This document shows positions 44,133 to 53,277 of a stretch of DNA of 64,000 nucleotides, in pieces. Source of the DNA: Planctomycetota bacterium (GTDB lineage Bacteria; Planctomycetota; PUPC01; JACPCR01); NCBI GenBank assembly GCA_030740295.1, contig JASLXP010001100.1:3523-67522 (forward strand), given 5' to 3'. Every line of letters starts with the position of its first letter. Within the stretch, counting starts at the first letter, position 1. A model generated the notes under the pieces. It was not told the origin of the DNA. It saw nothing but the letters and a program-made list of their open reading frames with translations, and ran no database searches. Both the position numbers and the translations under genes were made by a program.

Positions 44133-45860
44133 TCATTTTTCCTTCTTCTTTTTCTTTTCCTGCGCCTTGGGCTCTTCATTGCCTCTTTCCCCTTCGCCAT
44201 TTGGCTGGGCCTCACTTACCCGCTTGAGAATCTTCTCAGAGGGGGGCTTGGTTTCTTCATTCAGACTGAGTGGATTGGAGAAGGGATGTTTGGCGTCCAC
44301 ACCGACATAAATCAGGTTGGCCGGCACGCTTCGCACGTTTTCACCTATCGCTCGTTGAAACTTCAACACGAATCGGGATTTGGCGGTAAATTTCACCTCA
44401 CCCCCTTTTCCTTTTGCTTTGGAGACGATTCTGAAACCATCACGAGTTTCCTCTAACGCGTTCTCGACTTTCATTCTTTCCTTGCGCTTCTTCTCTGCTC
44501 GCTCCTTCGCACGGCGTTCGGCTGCCCTTTTTCGCTCGCGTTCGCGTTGGCGATTCCCCTCACCGCCCTCTTCGTTTCCACGTTCACGTTCGCGTTCGCG
44601 TTCGCGTTCACGTTCTGCCCGCTCTTTTTCTCGTTCTTCTTTCTCTCTTTCTTTTGCCCTTTCCTGCTCTTTCTTCCTTTTGTCCTCCAAGACCTTTTCC
44701 CTGGGCTTAGCGCCTTTCGCGGCAACTTTTCCTGTCACGAGTGCGTGGAAAGGCGTCGCACGATTGGTGCCCTGCCATTTGATGACCCAGGGGTACGGCG
44801 CTTTAACGGATTTGAAGATCTGCACGCCGAATCCGTCGCGAATCTTTTTGGGATTCGGACGTCCCCATACCAGCAGCCTGTTCTTGAGACCGGAGCCCTG
44901 GCCAACCGTACCGGGCTTCTTCGTGATCAGGATCTGATCCTGGCTGGCGGAAATGAACTTCTGACCTTTAGCAAAAAAGCTCAACTGCCGGGTCGAGCCG
45001 CCGACCTCGATATCCGAGCGAATGAGTTTGCCGGTCGATGCCTCCCAGAGCTTCAGGTTGCCTTCACTGCCGGATGTTACAATTCTGCGGCCGTCTATGG
45101 CATAAGTGGCCCGCGTGTCTTCACCGGATTCCGCGTCGAGTTCTCTGAGCGGCTTCCGATCTCTCAGATTCCACAAGACCACTTTCCCTTTGTTGTAGGA
45201 CGCCAGCAGGATCTGGCTGTTCATGCTGTAACTGAGATCGACGACCGCGCCGTTCTGGCTGTCGATCTGGGCAAGCTTGCGTTTGGTTGTGGCATTAAAA
45301 ATCCGAATCACGCCGTTGTCGTCACCGGTAGCGATCACGTTCTTGCCCGTCTGGTAGGTAAGCGCTCGAACAGGGCTTTCAGAAACGGGAAAGGCGAAGC
45401 GTTTTCTCAGGCCGAACGCATCCCAGATGATCAGTTGACCTTCCGCGTCCGCCGTGGCCACCTGGTTGCCCGCGGGGTTAAAGGAGAGAGCGGTCACTTC
45501 CGCTTTGTGCCCGCGCAGAGTAGCTGCAGTACGCCAGGTGTTTGGATACCAGATGATGACCGTGCCGTCCTTGCCTGCGGTGGCAGCGCGGCGTCCATTG
45601 GCAGCAAAGCCCGCGGCGGTCGCGCCGCCCTTGTGGCCTTGGAGCTGCTTTGTCATCTTGCCTGTATCGAGGCTCCATACCGAAAGACCGGCAGCAGCAC
45701 TGCCTTCCTCGGACGTGGCTGCGGCGATGAGGGTTTTGCCCCTGGAATCAACGGCTACGGCATTGACCGTGCCTTCGGGTACGATGCTATGAATGACTTC
45801 GTCCGCATCGGCGACAAGAATGATTAAGGAGGCGAGCGAGAATAGTCTCAACGAACTCAT
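44133..45860 (-). CDS. Exported WD40-repeat protein with an Arg/Glu-rich helix
   Basis: 575 residues. A signal-like start (MSSLRLFSLASLIILVADA) is followed by about seven WD40 blades over residues 25-300: VNAVAVDSRGKTLIAAATS, ATAAGFAANGRRAATAGKDG and ALTYQTGKNVIATGDDNGV. Residues about 390-480 are extremely charged, with long runs of ER and EK dipeptides, and would form a single straight helix or coiled coil. A short beta-rich C-terminus follows (FRIVSKAKGKGGEVKFTAKS). It heads a three-gene cluster with a lipoprotein and a HEAT-like membrane protein. Role likely scaffold or structural, by inference. Confidence 0.78.
   Translation of the reverse strand: MSSLRLFSLASLIILVADADEVIHSIVPEGTVNAVAVDSRGKTLIAAATSEEGSAAAGLSVWSLDTGKMTKQLQGHKGGATAAGFAANGRRAATAGKDGTVIIWYPNTWRTAATLRGHKAEVTALSFNPAGNQVATADAEGQLIIWDAFGLRKRFAFPVSESPVRALTYQTGKNVIATGDDNGVIRIFNATTKRKLAQIDSQNGAVVDLSYSMNSQILLASYNKGKVVLWNLRDRKPLRELDAESGEDTRATYAIDGRRIVTSGSEGNLKLWEASTGKLIRSDIEVGGSTRQLSFFAKGQKFISASQDQILITKKPGTVGQGSGLKNRLLVWGRPNPKKIRDGFGVQIFKSVKAPYPWVIKWQGTNRATPFHALVTGKVAAKGAKPREKVLEDKRKKEQERAKEREKEEREKERAERERERERERERGNEEGGEGNRQRERERKRAAERRAKERAEKKRKERMKVENALEETRDGFRIVSKAKGKGGEVKFTAKSRFVLKFQRAIGENVRSVPANLIYVGVDAKHPFSNPLSLNEETKPPSEKILKRVSEAQPNGEGERGNEEPKAQEKKKKKEK
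44578..44650. repeat. Hexanucleotide microsatellite CGTTCG/CGTTCA inside the WD40 gene
   Basis: CGTTCACGTTCGCGTTCG-type units repeat in phase with codons, encoding ERERER on the minus strand. Each unit keeps frame, so slippage would lengthen or shorten the helix without breaking the gene. Confidence 0.7.
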
Positions 45861-46056
45861 GATGAAGTTCCTCGTTTCAGCAGTTTCCGAAAGGGGGACG
45901 CATATCTTAGCACCATCGAAAGGTTTTTGTCAGTTCTCTGGCGGTAGTTTTCATAACATTCGGTACGGCCCTTCGCGTTTCAAAGTACAGCGGCCAGCGC
46001 TAAAATCGTTATCCAGAAAATAAAGTCTGAATCCGCATGAACCAATTGGAATCAGG

Positions 46057-46818
46057 ATGAGCAGTCAGGATATCAGCGAAGCCTTCGAAGAATGGGATTT
46101 CGAGCCCGGCTCAATCACCGTGCGCAAAATCATAGGCGAGGATGGCAAAGAAAAGGTTCAGATGCGCGTCGAGCTCGGCCTCATACAGATGGAAGTCACC
46201 GGCAGGCCGGATGGTAAACAGCCAAATGGAATGGAGTCATACCTGGAATACCAGGAGGCCATGCGTGACAAATATGTTGAAGAAAACGGCAACGATTATG
46301 GCTTTACGCTCAATGTGGAAGAATGTGCTCAACTGCGTGAAGAATCCCTTCATTACTACTATCGCTACCTGAGCCTCTTCCACCTGAATGAATTTGAACA
46401 GGTGGCCAATGATACCAGCCGCAATCTGCAGGTGAGCTTGATGCTGCGCCAACACGCGGAGGAGGACGAAGACCGATACTCAATCGAGCAGTATCGTCCC
46501 TACATTCTCATGATGAACACCCAGGCCCGGGCGCGCCTCGCCTCCACGGAGGGACCGTATGACGCGCTGGGCATCGTCAGGGAGGGCCGCCGAAAGATCC
46601 TCAAATTCATTGATGAGAATTACAGTCTGTTTGGAATCAGCGAAGACTGTCCGGAGATGGGCATCCTGGAGAGCCTCGAACAGGAAATCATGGGCGACTT
46701 ACCTGACGATTCCATCGAAAGGCTCCGTGATGAGCTCAGCAAAGCCGTGGCCGCCCAGGAATTTGAAAAGGCCGCAAGCCTTCGCGACAGGATTCGAAGC
46801 ATTGAAGAGGGTGGTTAA
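46057..46818 (+). CDS. UVR-motif (UvrB/UvrC motif) protein
   Basis: 253 residues. The N-terminal and middle regions are acidic and helical, with no recognised domain (MESYLEYQEAMRDKYVEEN, HYYYRYLSLFHLNEFEQ). The C-terminus is a UVR motif: IERLRDELSKAVAAQEFEKAASLRDRI, the helical hairpin found in UvrB, UvrC, McsA and ClpC-type proteins where it mediates protein contacts. No catalytic residues are visible, so this is not an excinuclease. A tetratricopeptide-like pattern may exist in the middle. It may serve as an adaptor. The next gene begins 111 bp downstream with an AAGGAT site. Confidence 0.75.
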   Translation: MSSQDISEAFEEWDFEPGSITVRKIIGEDGKEKVQMRVELGLIQMEVTGRPDGKQPNGMESYLEYQEAMRDKYVEENGNDYGFTLNVEECAQLREESLHYYYRYLSLFHLNEFEQVANDTSRNLQVSLMLRQHAEEDEDRYSIEQYRPYILMMNTQARARLASTEGPYDALGIVREGRRKILKFIDENYSLFGISEDCPEMGILESLEQEIMGDLPDDSIERLRDELSKAVAAQEFEKAASLRDRIRSIEEGG

Positions 46819-46929
46819 TGGCTAATGGCTGTTTCCGGTTTCGAGTTTCATCTTCATCTTCATATATTGGCGGTCGGCTTTTACAGGGATTATTGGTGAA
46901 CCATCAACTATCAACCATAAGGATACCCC

Positions 46930-47715
46930 ATGTCACGACCACCACTCGCGCTTGAACTTTATTCCGTCCGCAACGAACTCAAAGAAGACACAGCCGGCAC
47001 CCTCAAGGCCGTTGCCGAAATGGGCTACGAAGGCGTCGAGTTTGCCGGGCCTCCGAACAACTCAGCCGAAGAGTTGAAGGGCTATCTCGATGACCTCGGC
47101 CTTCCCTGCTGCGGCTGGCACACGCCGTTCGCACTTGTGCAGGACGACAAACTCGAATCGACTATTGAATTCAACAAGACGTTGAACAACGAATTCGTCA
47201 TCATCCCCGGCCTGCCGGGCGACCAGACCCAGACCCGTGACGACTGGCTTAAGATGGCCGATTTTTTTGACGGCCTCGCAGACAAACTCGCCGACCACGG
47301 TCTGGCCACTGGCTACCACAATCATCACCGTGAGTTCACGCCATGGGATGAAAGCAGTGACGAGACTGCATGGGATACACTGTTCGGCAACACCAAAGAC
47401 AGCGTGGTCATGCAGCTCGATACGGGCAATGCAATTTCCGGGGGAGGCGATGCCGTCGCTATCCTGAAAAAATACCCCGGCCGTTCACGGACGACCCACC
47501 TCAAGCCCTTCCATGCCACGGCAGCCAAGGAAGACCGGGGCGCCGGGTTCCGCCCAATCATCGGCGACGACACAACAGACTGGCCCGCGGTATTCGATGC
47601 CTGCGAAAACGGCGGCGGAACTGAATGGTACATCGTCGAATACGAGTCCGATGCCTTTCCACCTCTGGAGGCCGTTGCGCGCTGCCTTAAGGCTTTGAAG
47701 GCGATGGGCAAATAG
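46930..47715 (+). CDS. Sugar phosphate isomerase/epimerase-like TIM-barrel protein
   Basis: 261 residues from ATG 46930 preceded by AAGGAT. It shows the AP-endonuclease-2/xylose-isomerase-like barrel: LALELYSVRNELKEDTAG at the start, MGYEGVEFAG, a metal-ligand region GYHNHHREFTPWDES, VVMQLDTGNAISGG and THLKPFHATAAKED, then WYIVEYESDAFPPLEAVARC at the end. The four metal-binding positions (Glu, Asp, His, Glu) fit. These enzymes isomerise or epimerise sugars and cyclitols. The Gfo/Idh gene at 15.9 kb would be a natural partner but is distant. Confidence 0.9.
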   Translation: MSRPPLALELYSVRNELKEDTAGTLKAVAEMGYEGVEFAGPPNNSAEELKGYLDDLGLPCCGWHTPFALVQDDKLESTIEFNKTLNNEFVIIPGLPGDQTQTRDDWLKMADFFDGLADKLADHGLATGYHNHHREFTPWDESSDETAWDTLFGNTKDSVVMQLDTGNAISGGGDAVAILKKYPGRSRTTHLKPFHATAAKEDRGAGFRPIIGDDTTDWPAVFDACENGGGTEWYIVEYESDAFPPLEAVARCLKALKAMGK

Positions 47716-47952
47716 ATTTGCGTTCGTACCTGCAAGCTGCCGGATAGGACAGAGGCTCCGTCTTTCCCATCGTCTTAATCTTTGCGGCGGTTCTCGGCGA
47801 GACGATGAGAAAGAGTTTGCCGGCTGGCGAACACATTATCTCCGCAGCATTGGAATGGCGGAGTGATGGGAAAAGATGGAACGATGTGAAGTTTGAATGT
47901 TTCATATTGTTCCTCAACGCCGACCGTTGGCACATCTCATCAGAGAAAATGT

Positions 47953-49833
47953 ATGCGAGTCATCACGCTCTCATTACTGGCTTCTGCAGCAACGTCCGGC
48001 GCGCTCTGCGCCCCTGCTCTGGAGTGGAAGGCCGTGCCGGGAGGTGGCGGGATGCGGACCCATGGAGGTTGGAACTACATCGTGTGCGAAATGAAATCGG
48101 GAGGCGAAGCGGTCGAGGGAGAGATCGTGGTCGTGTCAGAGGGGAACGTAAGGGCCGAGTTTGTCCTCCCGTTCAAGATACCGGCCAAAACGCAACGGAG
48201 ATACATCCATTACTTTCAGACGGACCAGGATGACGTCGAGGTGTCCGTCAGGTCTGGTGGCAGGCGGATTGGTGATGTGCAGCCAATTTACCTGATAACG
48301 CTTTACACTTCGCAGGGGCTTGTCGAGGTCGGCACAGGAACGCGTATCGATATGGTGGTGGAGGAAGGATTCATCGGAAAGAAGGCATACGCGCGTTCGC
48401 AGTTTTCTGACCTGCCGAGCGATCCGGTGGGCTACGATAATGCTGATTGGCTCATCGTCAGTGATATGGATCGCGTTGGCGATCTTTCTTTCAGGCAGAG
48501 CCGGGCCTTACGCGTCTGGGTGGAAACCGGCGGCAATCTCATGGTGTTCCTAAAGCCGACCGAGCGCCCCGCCGGAGTCATTGCCGAGATGCTGGCCGAG
48601 ACTGGCGTTGGCACCCAGGGCGTTGTGACTTTGAAAGAACTCAAAGCCCTCGAGAGGCTCTACTTCAAGTTGGAGAATGAAGTGACGGTGGCGGCCCTTC
48701 TTGCTCCGGCTGATTATGTAACCTGGCGCGAGAGTGGCGTCGTGGTGGCGGCCGTTGTCCCTGTGGGATGGGGCAAAATCGGGATCTGTGGTTTGCATCC
48801 AGGCCGGGTAAAACTGCCCGTGCAATCGAAGAAGTTCTGGGAGCTCATCGGGCTCGAACGAAAGGCGATGCCCACACTCACCAATGCCCTCGCAGGTACC
48901 AGTAATCTACCGGAGGAGGCAGGTGAACTGCTCATACCAGGAGAGGCCGCGCTGCCCATCAGTATGGGCCTGGTCGTGGTGTATCTGTTCGCCTACATTC
49001 TCGTGCTCGGGCCGGGACAGCGTTGGCTGTTGAAAAGAAGGATATCGGTGATGCTGAACCTGGTGATCTTTTTTCTCACACTTGCGGTCTTTACGGTGGC
49101 TGCCCAGAAACTGGCGAGCCACAAGAAAGGTTCGGAGCTCTGGGTGAAAGATCTGACCATCATGGATATGGCGCAAAGCGGGGTGATGAGAGCCAAGACA
49201 TATGCAAGCTTTTTTGTGCCATCAAGCGGACCGATGAAACTCGGGCTCGGCAGTGACGTCCTGGCCTCTACATTCTTCGCCAACAAGATCGATATTCGCG
49301 TGGGCAGAAGCGGCCGGCTCTGGGAGACACGTATGAAGGCGAACCGAACCGAAGCAAAGATGAACTTCCGCCAGTGGGATACTCGCATCTTTACCGCGGC
49401 GCACTGGTATCACCCGCCCCGGCTCGACGGTGCCCGCCAGGTGCCGGAGGGACTGGATACGACGCTCCGCAAAGCGGCGCTGGTGACCTCGAAAGGCATC
49501 ATTCAACTCGGCACCTTCGACCTGGAAGACACCCCTGAACTGACAGGCGAGGAGAAGAGACTCTCACCTGCCGAATTCGAATCCCTGATGCCAATCAGGA
49601 TCAAGGGCAGCAGAGAAGTTCCCGCCGAGCAGTTGGAGGATGCTCTGCTGTTGCTCTCGGTCGGACGCTACAAAAAGGTGGAAGAGATGAATGTCATGCC
49701 CTGGGTCGGCAAGAATACTGCCATCGTCATTGGCATTACCGAATATGCACCGATGAGCCCCAAGCTGGATCTTGAGCTGAAGAATCGCACGAGCCTTTGT
49801 GTCGTGAGGAAATTAGTGCGAGGTTCCTTTTGA
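47953..49833 (+). CDS. Membrane-anchored protein of unknown function
   Basis: 626 residues from ATG 47953 (MRVITLSLLASAATSGALCA), a signal peptide. The periplasmic N-terminal part is beta-rich, then comes a domain with VGYDNADWLIVSDMDRVGDL, which recalls the glutamine-amidotransferase-like or vWA-neighbour domains in BatA-type and DUF4350-type proteins. Two helices near residues 335-395 (ISMGLVVVYLFAYILVL and LNLVIFFLTLAVFTVAA) precede a C-terminal globular part. I cannot assign a family with confidence. It stands alone between plus-strand epimerase and minus-strand glycosidase-like genes. Confidence 0.65.
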   Translation: MRVITLSLLASAATSGALCAPALEWKAVPGGGGMRTHGGWNYIVCEMKSGGEAVEGEIVVVSEGNVRAEFVLPFKIPAKTQRRYIHYFQTDQDDVEVSVRSGGRRIGDVQPIYLITLYTSQGLVEVGTGTRIDMVVEEGFIGKKAYARSQFSDLPSDPVGYDNADWLIVSDMDRVGDLSFRQSRALRVWVETGGNLMVFLKPTERPAGVIAEMLAETGVGTQGVVTLKELKALERLYFKLENEVTVAALLAPADYVTWRESGVVVAAVVPVGWGKIGICGLHPGRVKLPVQSKKFWELIGLERKAMPTLTNALAGTSNLPEEAGELLIPGEAALPISMGLVVVYLFAYILVLGPGQRWLLKRRISVMLNLVIFFLTLAVFTVAAQKLASHKKGSELWVKDLTIMDMAQSGVMRAKTYASFFVPSSGPMKLGLGSDVLASTFFANKIDIRVGRSGRLWETRMKANRTEAKMNFRQWDTRIFTAAHWYHPPRLDGARQVPEGLDTTLRKAALVTSKGIIQLGTFDLEDTPELTGEEKRLSPAEFESLMPIRIKGSREVPAEQLEDALLLLSVGRYKKVEEMNVMPWVGKNTAIVIGITEYAPMSPKLDLELKNRTSLCVVRKLVRGSF

Positions 49834-49860
49834 CTGTGCGGCTGGCATATCCTCGCTTAT

Positions 49861-51531
49861 TCAGTCGACCCTTGTCGCCTTGCCATTCACTTCCAGCACT
49901 TCGTAGAAAGCTCCCTTGCGCGGCACGTCCACGATCACTTTTTTGAAATGTGGGATCGTGACCTCCACTTCTGTTCGATCTTCCAGAGGCGAGTGCGCGT
50001 AGAGCAGCCATCGTCTTGTGCCCTCTTCACCAAGTGCCAGGGCCATGCTGAATACGGGCAGGTTCGTTTTCATCGACCACGGTCGTTCAGGGTCGAGGCT
50101 GGTGTCGAGGAGGTACCAGCGGTGGATGTCCTTCAGGTGATCGGGGATGTCTGTCTGATACGGATGGCGGTGCGCTTCATTCGGCACGGCTCTTCCATGT
50201 CGCCAGAATTCTTCGAGTTTTCTGTTCTCGTGAACTCGATCCACCGCGGCGATCATTCGATCAAAGTACGGCTGCCAGGGCGCCCTCGGAACGGTCGAGC
50301 CGCGGAACTCGCGAAAGACACGTGGCCGCAACAGCCAGAGCCCGAACTGCAGCCAGCCTTCGTGCCGGTCCGGGGTGTAGGTCTGGTCCTCTTTCATGTA
50401 GTGGCATGCTTTCGATTTCTTGAGGTGGCTGGCGTCATAGGGCTTGCTCGGATCCCAGCCGGAGTTGCCGTCCCATGTGGAGACCTCCCACCAGAAATCC
50501 GGGTTCTTCCGGTAAACGCGGTCGAGCATGAATACCCAGTTCATGGACTGTACCTGCGTTGAGAACACCCAGTGGTCGCGATTGTCATTCCAGTTGTGGG
50601 TGTAATACGAAGGGCTGCCGCCGTCCCAGAAAAGCGGCTCGGGATCGATCACATCCTTCGTGATCAGCGAATAGACCTTCCAGCCATCCCAGCGTCCGAA
50701 ATGAGAAGGGCCAAACGAGCCGTAGCCAACAAAGCGCACGTTCTTCTTCCAGCTCTCTGTAACCAGCGTATCACGCATCGCCTGGAACATGACCGGGTAA
50801 CGCTCGGCCCAGCCCTGGCCTACGACCTTGCGTTTGAATTCGTCTGACTTCCCTTCACCGTGGAGCTTCAGGTATCGGCCGGATTCGGACAGCCCTTTGT
50901 TCTTTGCCCAGCGCAGGCGCGGGGCTTCATTGTTGGATACGAAGAGCACCAGCGGCGGGTCAGGATAGAGTTCCTGCACTCTCTTCATGGCTGGTGTGTC
51001 GACGTATTCCTTTGCCGGGTCTTTCCATTTTTCAATGGCCCCGAACGGGCTGACGCGACCGATGAGCTTCCCTTCCGGAGTCAGAACTGCCGGTGATTCG
51101 TCAGGCGGCAGGGCGCGGTAGTTCTTCTTGACCAGCATGGCTTCCCACTGAGTGCCGCGAAACGAAATTGGCAGCTTGAGTTCGCGGCAGTGGGCGAGCA
51201 GCGCTGCGTAGTAAGCATCGAATCGGGCTTTGGACTTTTCATCCGCAGCAGGGTTCCCTCTCGGCCAACCCATCCAAGGCAGGATGCGGTGACCCTTGTT
51301 GAGAAGCTCGACCTGGTAGCCGGTGGTCCAGCCTTTTCCGTAGCTGCCCATGTTCCAGTGGCTGAGAAGCGGCAGAGGCCGGCCTTCGGGGCCGTTTGGC
51401 GGGAGAAGGGCCTCGTGACGGATTTCTACGGCGACTCTGCGTGCGAGCTCGGTGGGCGGTTCAGCAAAGGCAAAACTGGCGCAAAGGAAGCTCCCAAGGA
51501 CTCGGGCAGACGAGGAGAACAGAAAGTTCAT
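49861..51531 (-). CDS. Secreted glycosidase-like protein of unknown specificity
   Basis: 556 residues with signal peptide MNFLFSSSARVLGSFLCASFAFA. The core has barrel-like elements: GYQVELLNKGHRILPWMGW, PISFRGTQWEAML with Trp and Glu, PLVLFVSNNEAPRL and DFWWEVSTWDGNSGWD, and a last beta domain RRWLLYAHSPLEDRTEVEVTIP, as in many GH-like proteins with C-terminal sandwiches. Candidate acids are in NNEAPR and WEVSTWDG, by pattern only. Similar proteins occur in planctomycete-type genomes. It begins 23 bp after the TPR gene on the same strand. Confidence 0.6.
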   Translation of the reverse strand: MNFLFSSSARVLGSFLCASFAFAEPPTELARRVAVEIRHEALLPPNGPEGRPLPLLSHWNMGSYGKGWTTGYQVELLNKGHRILPWMGWPRGNPAADEKSKARFDAYYAALLAHCRELKLPISFRGTQWEAMLVKKNYRALPPDESPAVLTPEGKLIGRVSPFGAIEKWKDPAKEYVDTPAMKRVQELYPDPPLVLFVSNNEAPRLRWAKNKGLSESGRYLKLHGEGKSDEFKRKVVGQGWAERYPVMFQAMRDTLVTESWKKNVRFVGYGSFGPSHFGRWDGWKVYSLITKDVIDPEPLFWDGGSPSYYTHNWNDNRDHWVFSTQVQSMNWVFMLDRVYRKNPDFWWEVSTWDGNSGWDPSKPYDASHLKKSKACHYMKEDQTYTPDRHEGWLQFGLWLLRPRVFREFRGSTVPRAPWQPYFDRMIAAVDRVHENRKLEEFWRHGRAVPNEAHRHPYQTDIPDHLKDIHRWYLLDTSLDPERPWSMKTNLPVFSMALALGEEGTRRWLLYAHSPLEDRTEVEVTIPHFKKVIVDVPRKGAFYEVLEVNGKATRVD

Positions 51532-51553
51532 TAATCCAGTTCCGGCAGGGCGG

Positions 51554-52192
51554 TTACAGCTCAGACAATCTCAACGCGGCAAACTCGGCAAATCTCGTGT
51601 TCGCTGCCGACTGTTGAAAACTCTTCAGGGCAGCTCGCGCCTCCTCCTTCTTTCCGGCATTCTGCAGCATCTCGGCAAGGCGAAAGGTAAAACGCGCTCT
51701 GGCTTCCAAGTCCTTCACCAGTCCCAGGACAGCTTGAAACTGCGCGGCCGCGTCCTCATGTCTGCCGCGCTTCGCGTAGAATTCGGCGAGCTGGATGCGC
51801 GGCTCGGCACGCGTTCGGAATTGCTGAACGGCCTCAATGTAAAGCTCCTCGGCTTCCTTGTAGTTCCGCTTCTTCATCGCCGCATCGGCCTTGTCGAAAG
51901 AGATATGCTCGCTCACACGGTCGTCGCCCATCATCTCTTTGGCCACGGCGAAGAAGAAAAACATCATCAGCCCGTGGTAAAAGAAAACCCAACTGAACAT
52001 ACTCGCCACGATGGGCAACACCTTTAGGAATGGGCCCGCGGCATCGGGTACAGTCGAAACGGCCCACGCGGCTTCTGCAAAAGAGACGAACAGCCCTGTC
52101 AGGTAAAGCAGCTTGCTTTCGCTGAAGTTTTCATTCCAGCGAACGAAGCTGAAAACGCATCCTGTGATGAAGACGATGGCAAATGGGAGCAT
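51554..52192 (-). CDS. Membrane protein with C-terminal TPR repeats
   Basis: 212 residues. The N-terminal half has about three hydrophobic segments (MLPFAIVFITGCVFSFV, LYLTGLFVSFAEAAWAV, ASMFSWVFFYHGLMMFFFFAV). The C-terminal half has TPR helices: DAAMKKRNYKEAEELYIEAV, PRIQLAEFYAKRGRHEDAAAQFQAVL and RFTFRLAEMLQNAGKKEEARAAL. No signal peptide. It is 6 bp after pilT, so the two are probably co-transcribed. It could anchor or regulate the pilus motor, or be an unrelated scaffold. Confidence 0.8.
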   Translation of the reverse strand: MLPFAIVFITGCVFSFVRWNENFSESKLLYLTGLFVSFAEAAWAVSTVPDAAGPFLKVLPIVASMFSWVFFYHGLMMFFFFAVAKEMMGDDRVSEHISFDKADAAMKKRNYKEAEELYIEAVQQFRTRAEPRIQLAEFYAKRGRHEDAAAQFQAVLGLVKDLEARARFTFRLAEMLQNAGKKEEARAALKSFQQSAANTRFAEFAALRLSEL

Positions 52193-52198
52193 GGCCGC

Positions 52199-53257
52199 TT
52201 ACACCACAAATTTGTCCAGGTTGGACGGATTCCGCATGCGTGATCTGGCTTCTTCCTGAGTGATGTGCCCACGCAGGTAGAGATCTTTGAGTGCGTTGTC
52301 CATGGTGGTCATCCCCTCACGGGCGTGGGTCTCCATGATGCTGTAGATCTGATGAACTTTGCCTTCCCGGATCAGATTTCCGACCGCGGGGGTGTTGACC
52401 ATGATTTCGGCAGCGACAGTGCGACTGCTGTTGTCCGTTTTACAAATCAGCCTCTGAGCAATGACCGCGAGGAGAGAGAGCGCAAGCTGCGCCCGGACCT
52501 GGCCCTGTGAATGCGGTGGGAATATGTCGATCAGGCGATCGATAGCCTGAACAGCGTCATTCGTATGAAGCGTAGACAACACCAGGTGGCCGGTCTCCGC
52601 GGCAGTAAGAGCGGCCGAAACTGTCTCGAGGTCTCGCATCTCACCGACAAGAATGACGTCCGGGTCTTGCCGCAACACGCGTTTCAGGGCTTCGGCGAAA
52701 CTGTTGGTGTCTGTGCCAACTTCTCTCTGGTCGACGACGCTCTTCTTGTTCTGATGAAGATACTCGATGGGGTCTTCGATGGTGATGATGTGCGAACGGC
52801 GTGTGGCATTGATGAGGTCCATCATCGCGGCCAGGGTGGTCGACTTTCCATGCCCCGTCGGGCCGGTGATTAGAACGAGCCCCTGATGATATTGTGCGAG
52901 ATCGGTGAGGAGCGGAGGGAGGCCCAGGCTATCGATACTGGGGATGTTGTCGTTAATGAGCCGAAATGCGGCGGCGACCGAGTGTCGCTGGTAATAGACG
53001 TTGCCGCGAAAACGATGGCTACCCTTTACGGTAATAGAAAAATCAAGCTCTTTGCGCGCTTCAAAATCCGCTATCTGCGCACTGTCCAGCACGCTGTAAA
53101 CCATCTGCTGCGTCTCTTCTGCGGTGAGCGGAGGAGACTTGGCAAAGGCGAGAGTGCCGTTCACCCGCACGCACGGCGGCGAGCCAACAGTAATGAGCAC
53201 GTCGGAGGCGACCTTCTCGACCGCGAGTTCGAACACGTCAGTTAGATCTATTCCCAT
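52199..53257 (-). CDS. pilT: Type IV pilus retraction ATPase PilT
   Basis: 352 residues, normal length for PilT. An N-terminal PAS-like domain (VASDVLITVGSPPCVRVNG) is followed by Walker A TGPTGHGKST (131-140), Walker B DVILVGEMRD, the arginine finger region RVLRQDPD and the His box LSTLHTNDA. The C-terminus carries TTMDNALKDLYLRGHITQEEA, the AIRNLI-type block being replaced by NTPAVGNLIREGK. It powers pilus retraction at the inner membrane. No pilC, pilin or pilB accompanies it here; the GspF-GspE fusion is 30 kb away. Upstream is the LpxH-like gene. Confidence 0.93.
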   Translation of the reverse strand: MGIDLTDVFELAVEKVASDVLITVGSPPCVRVNGTLAFAKSPPLTAEETQQMVYSVLDSAQIADFEARKELDFSITVKGSHRFRGNVYYQRHSVAAAFRLINDNIPSIDSLGLPPLLTDLAQYHQGLVLITGPTGHGKSTTLAAMMDLINATRRSHIITIEDPIEYLHQNKKSVVDQREVGTDTNSFAEALKRVLRQDPDVILVGEMRDLETVSAALTAAETGHLVLSTLHTNDAVQAIDRLIDIFPPHSQGQVRAQLALSLLAVIAQRLICKTDNSSRTVAAEIMVNTPAVGNLIREGKVHQIYSIMETHAREGMTTMDNALKDLYLRGHITQEEARSRMRNPSNLDKFVV

Positions 53258-53277
53258 AAACGGCGACCGCTGATTTG

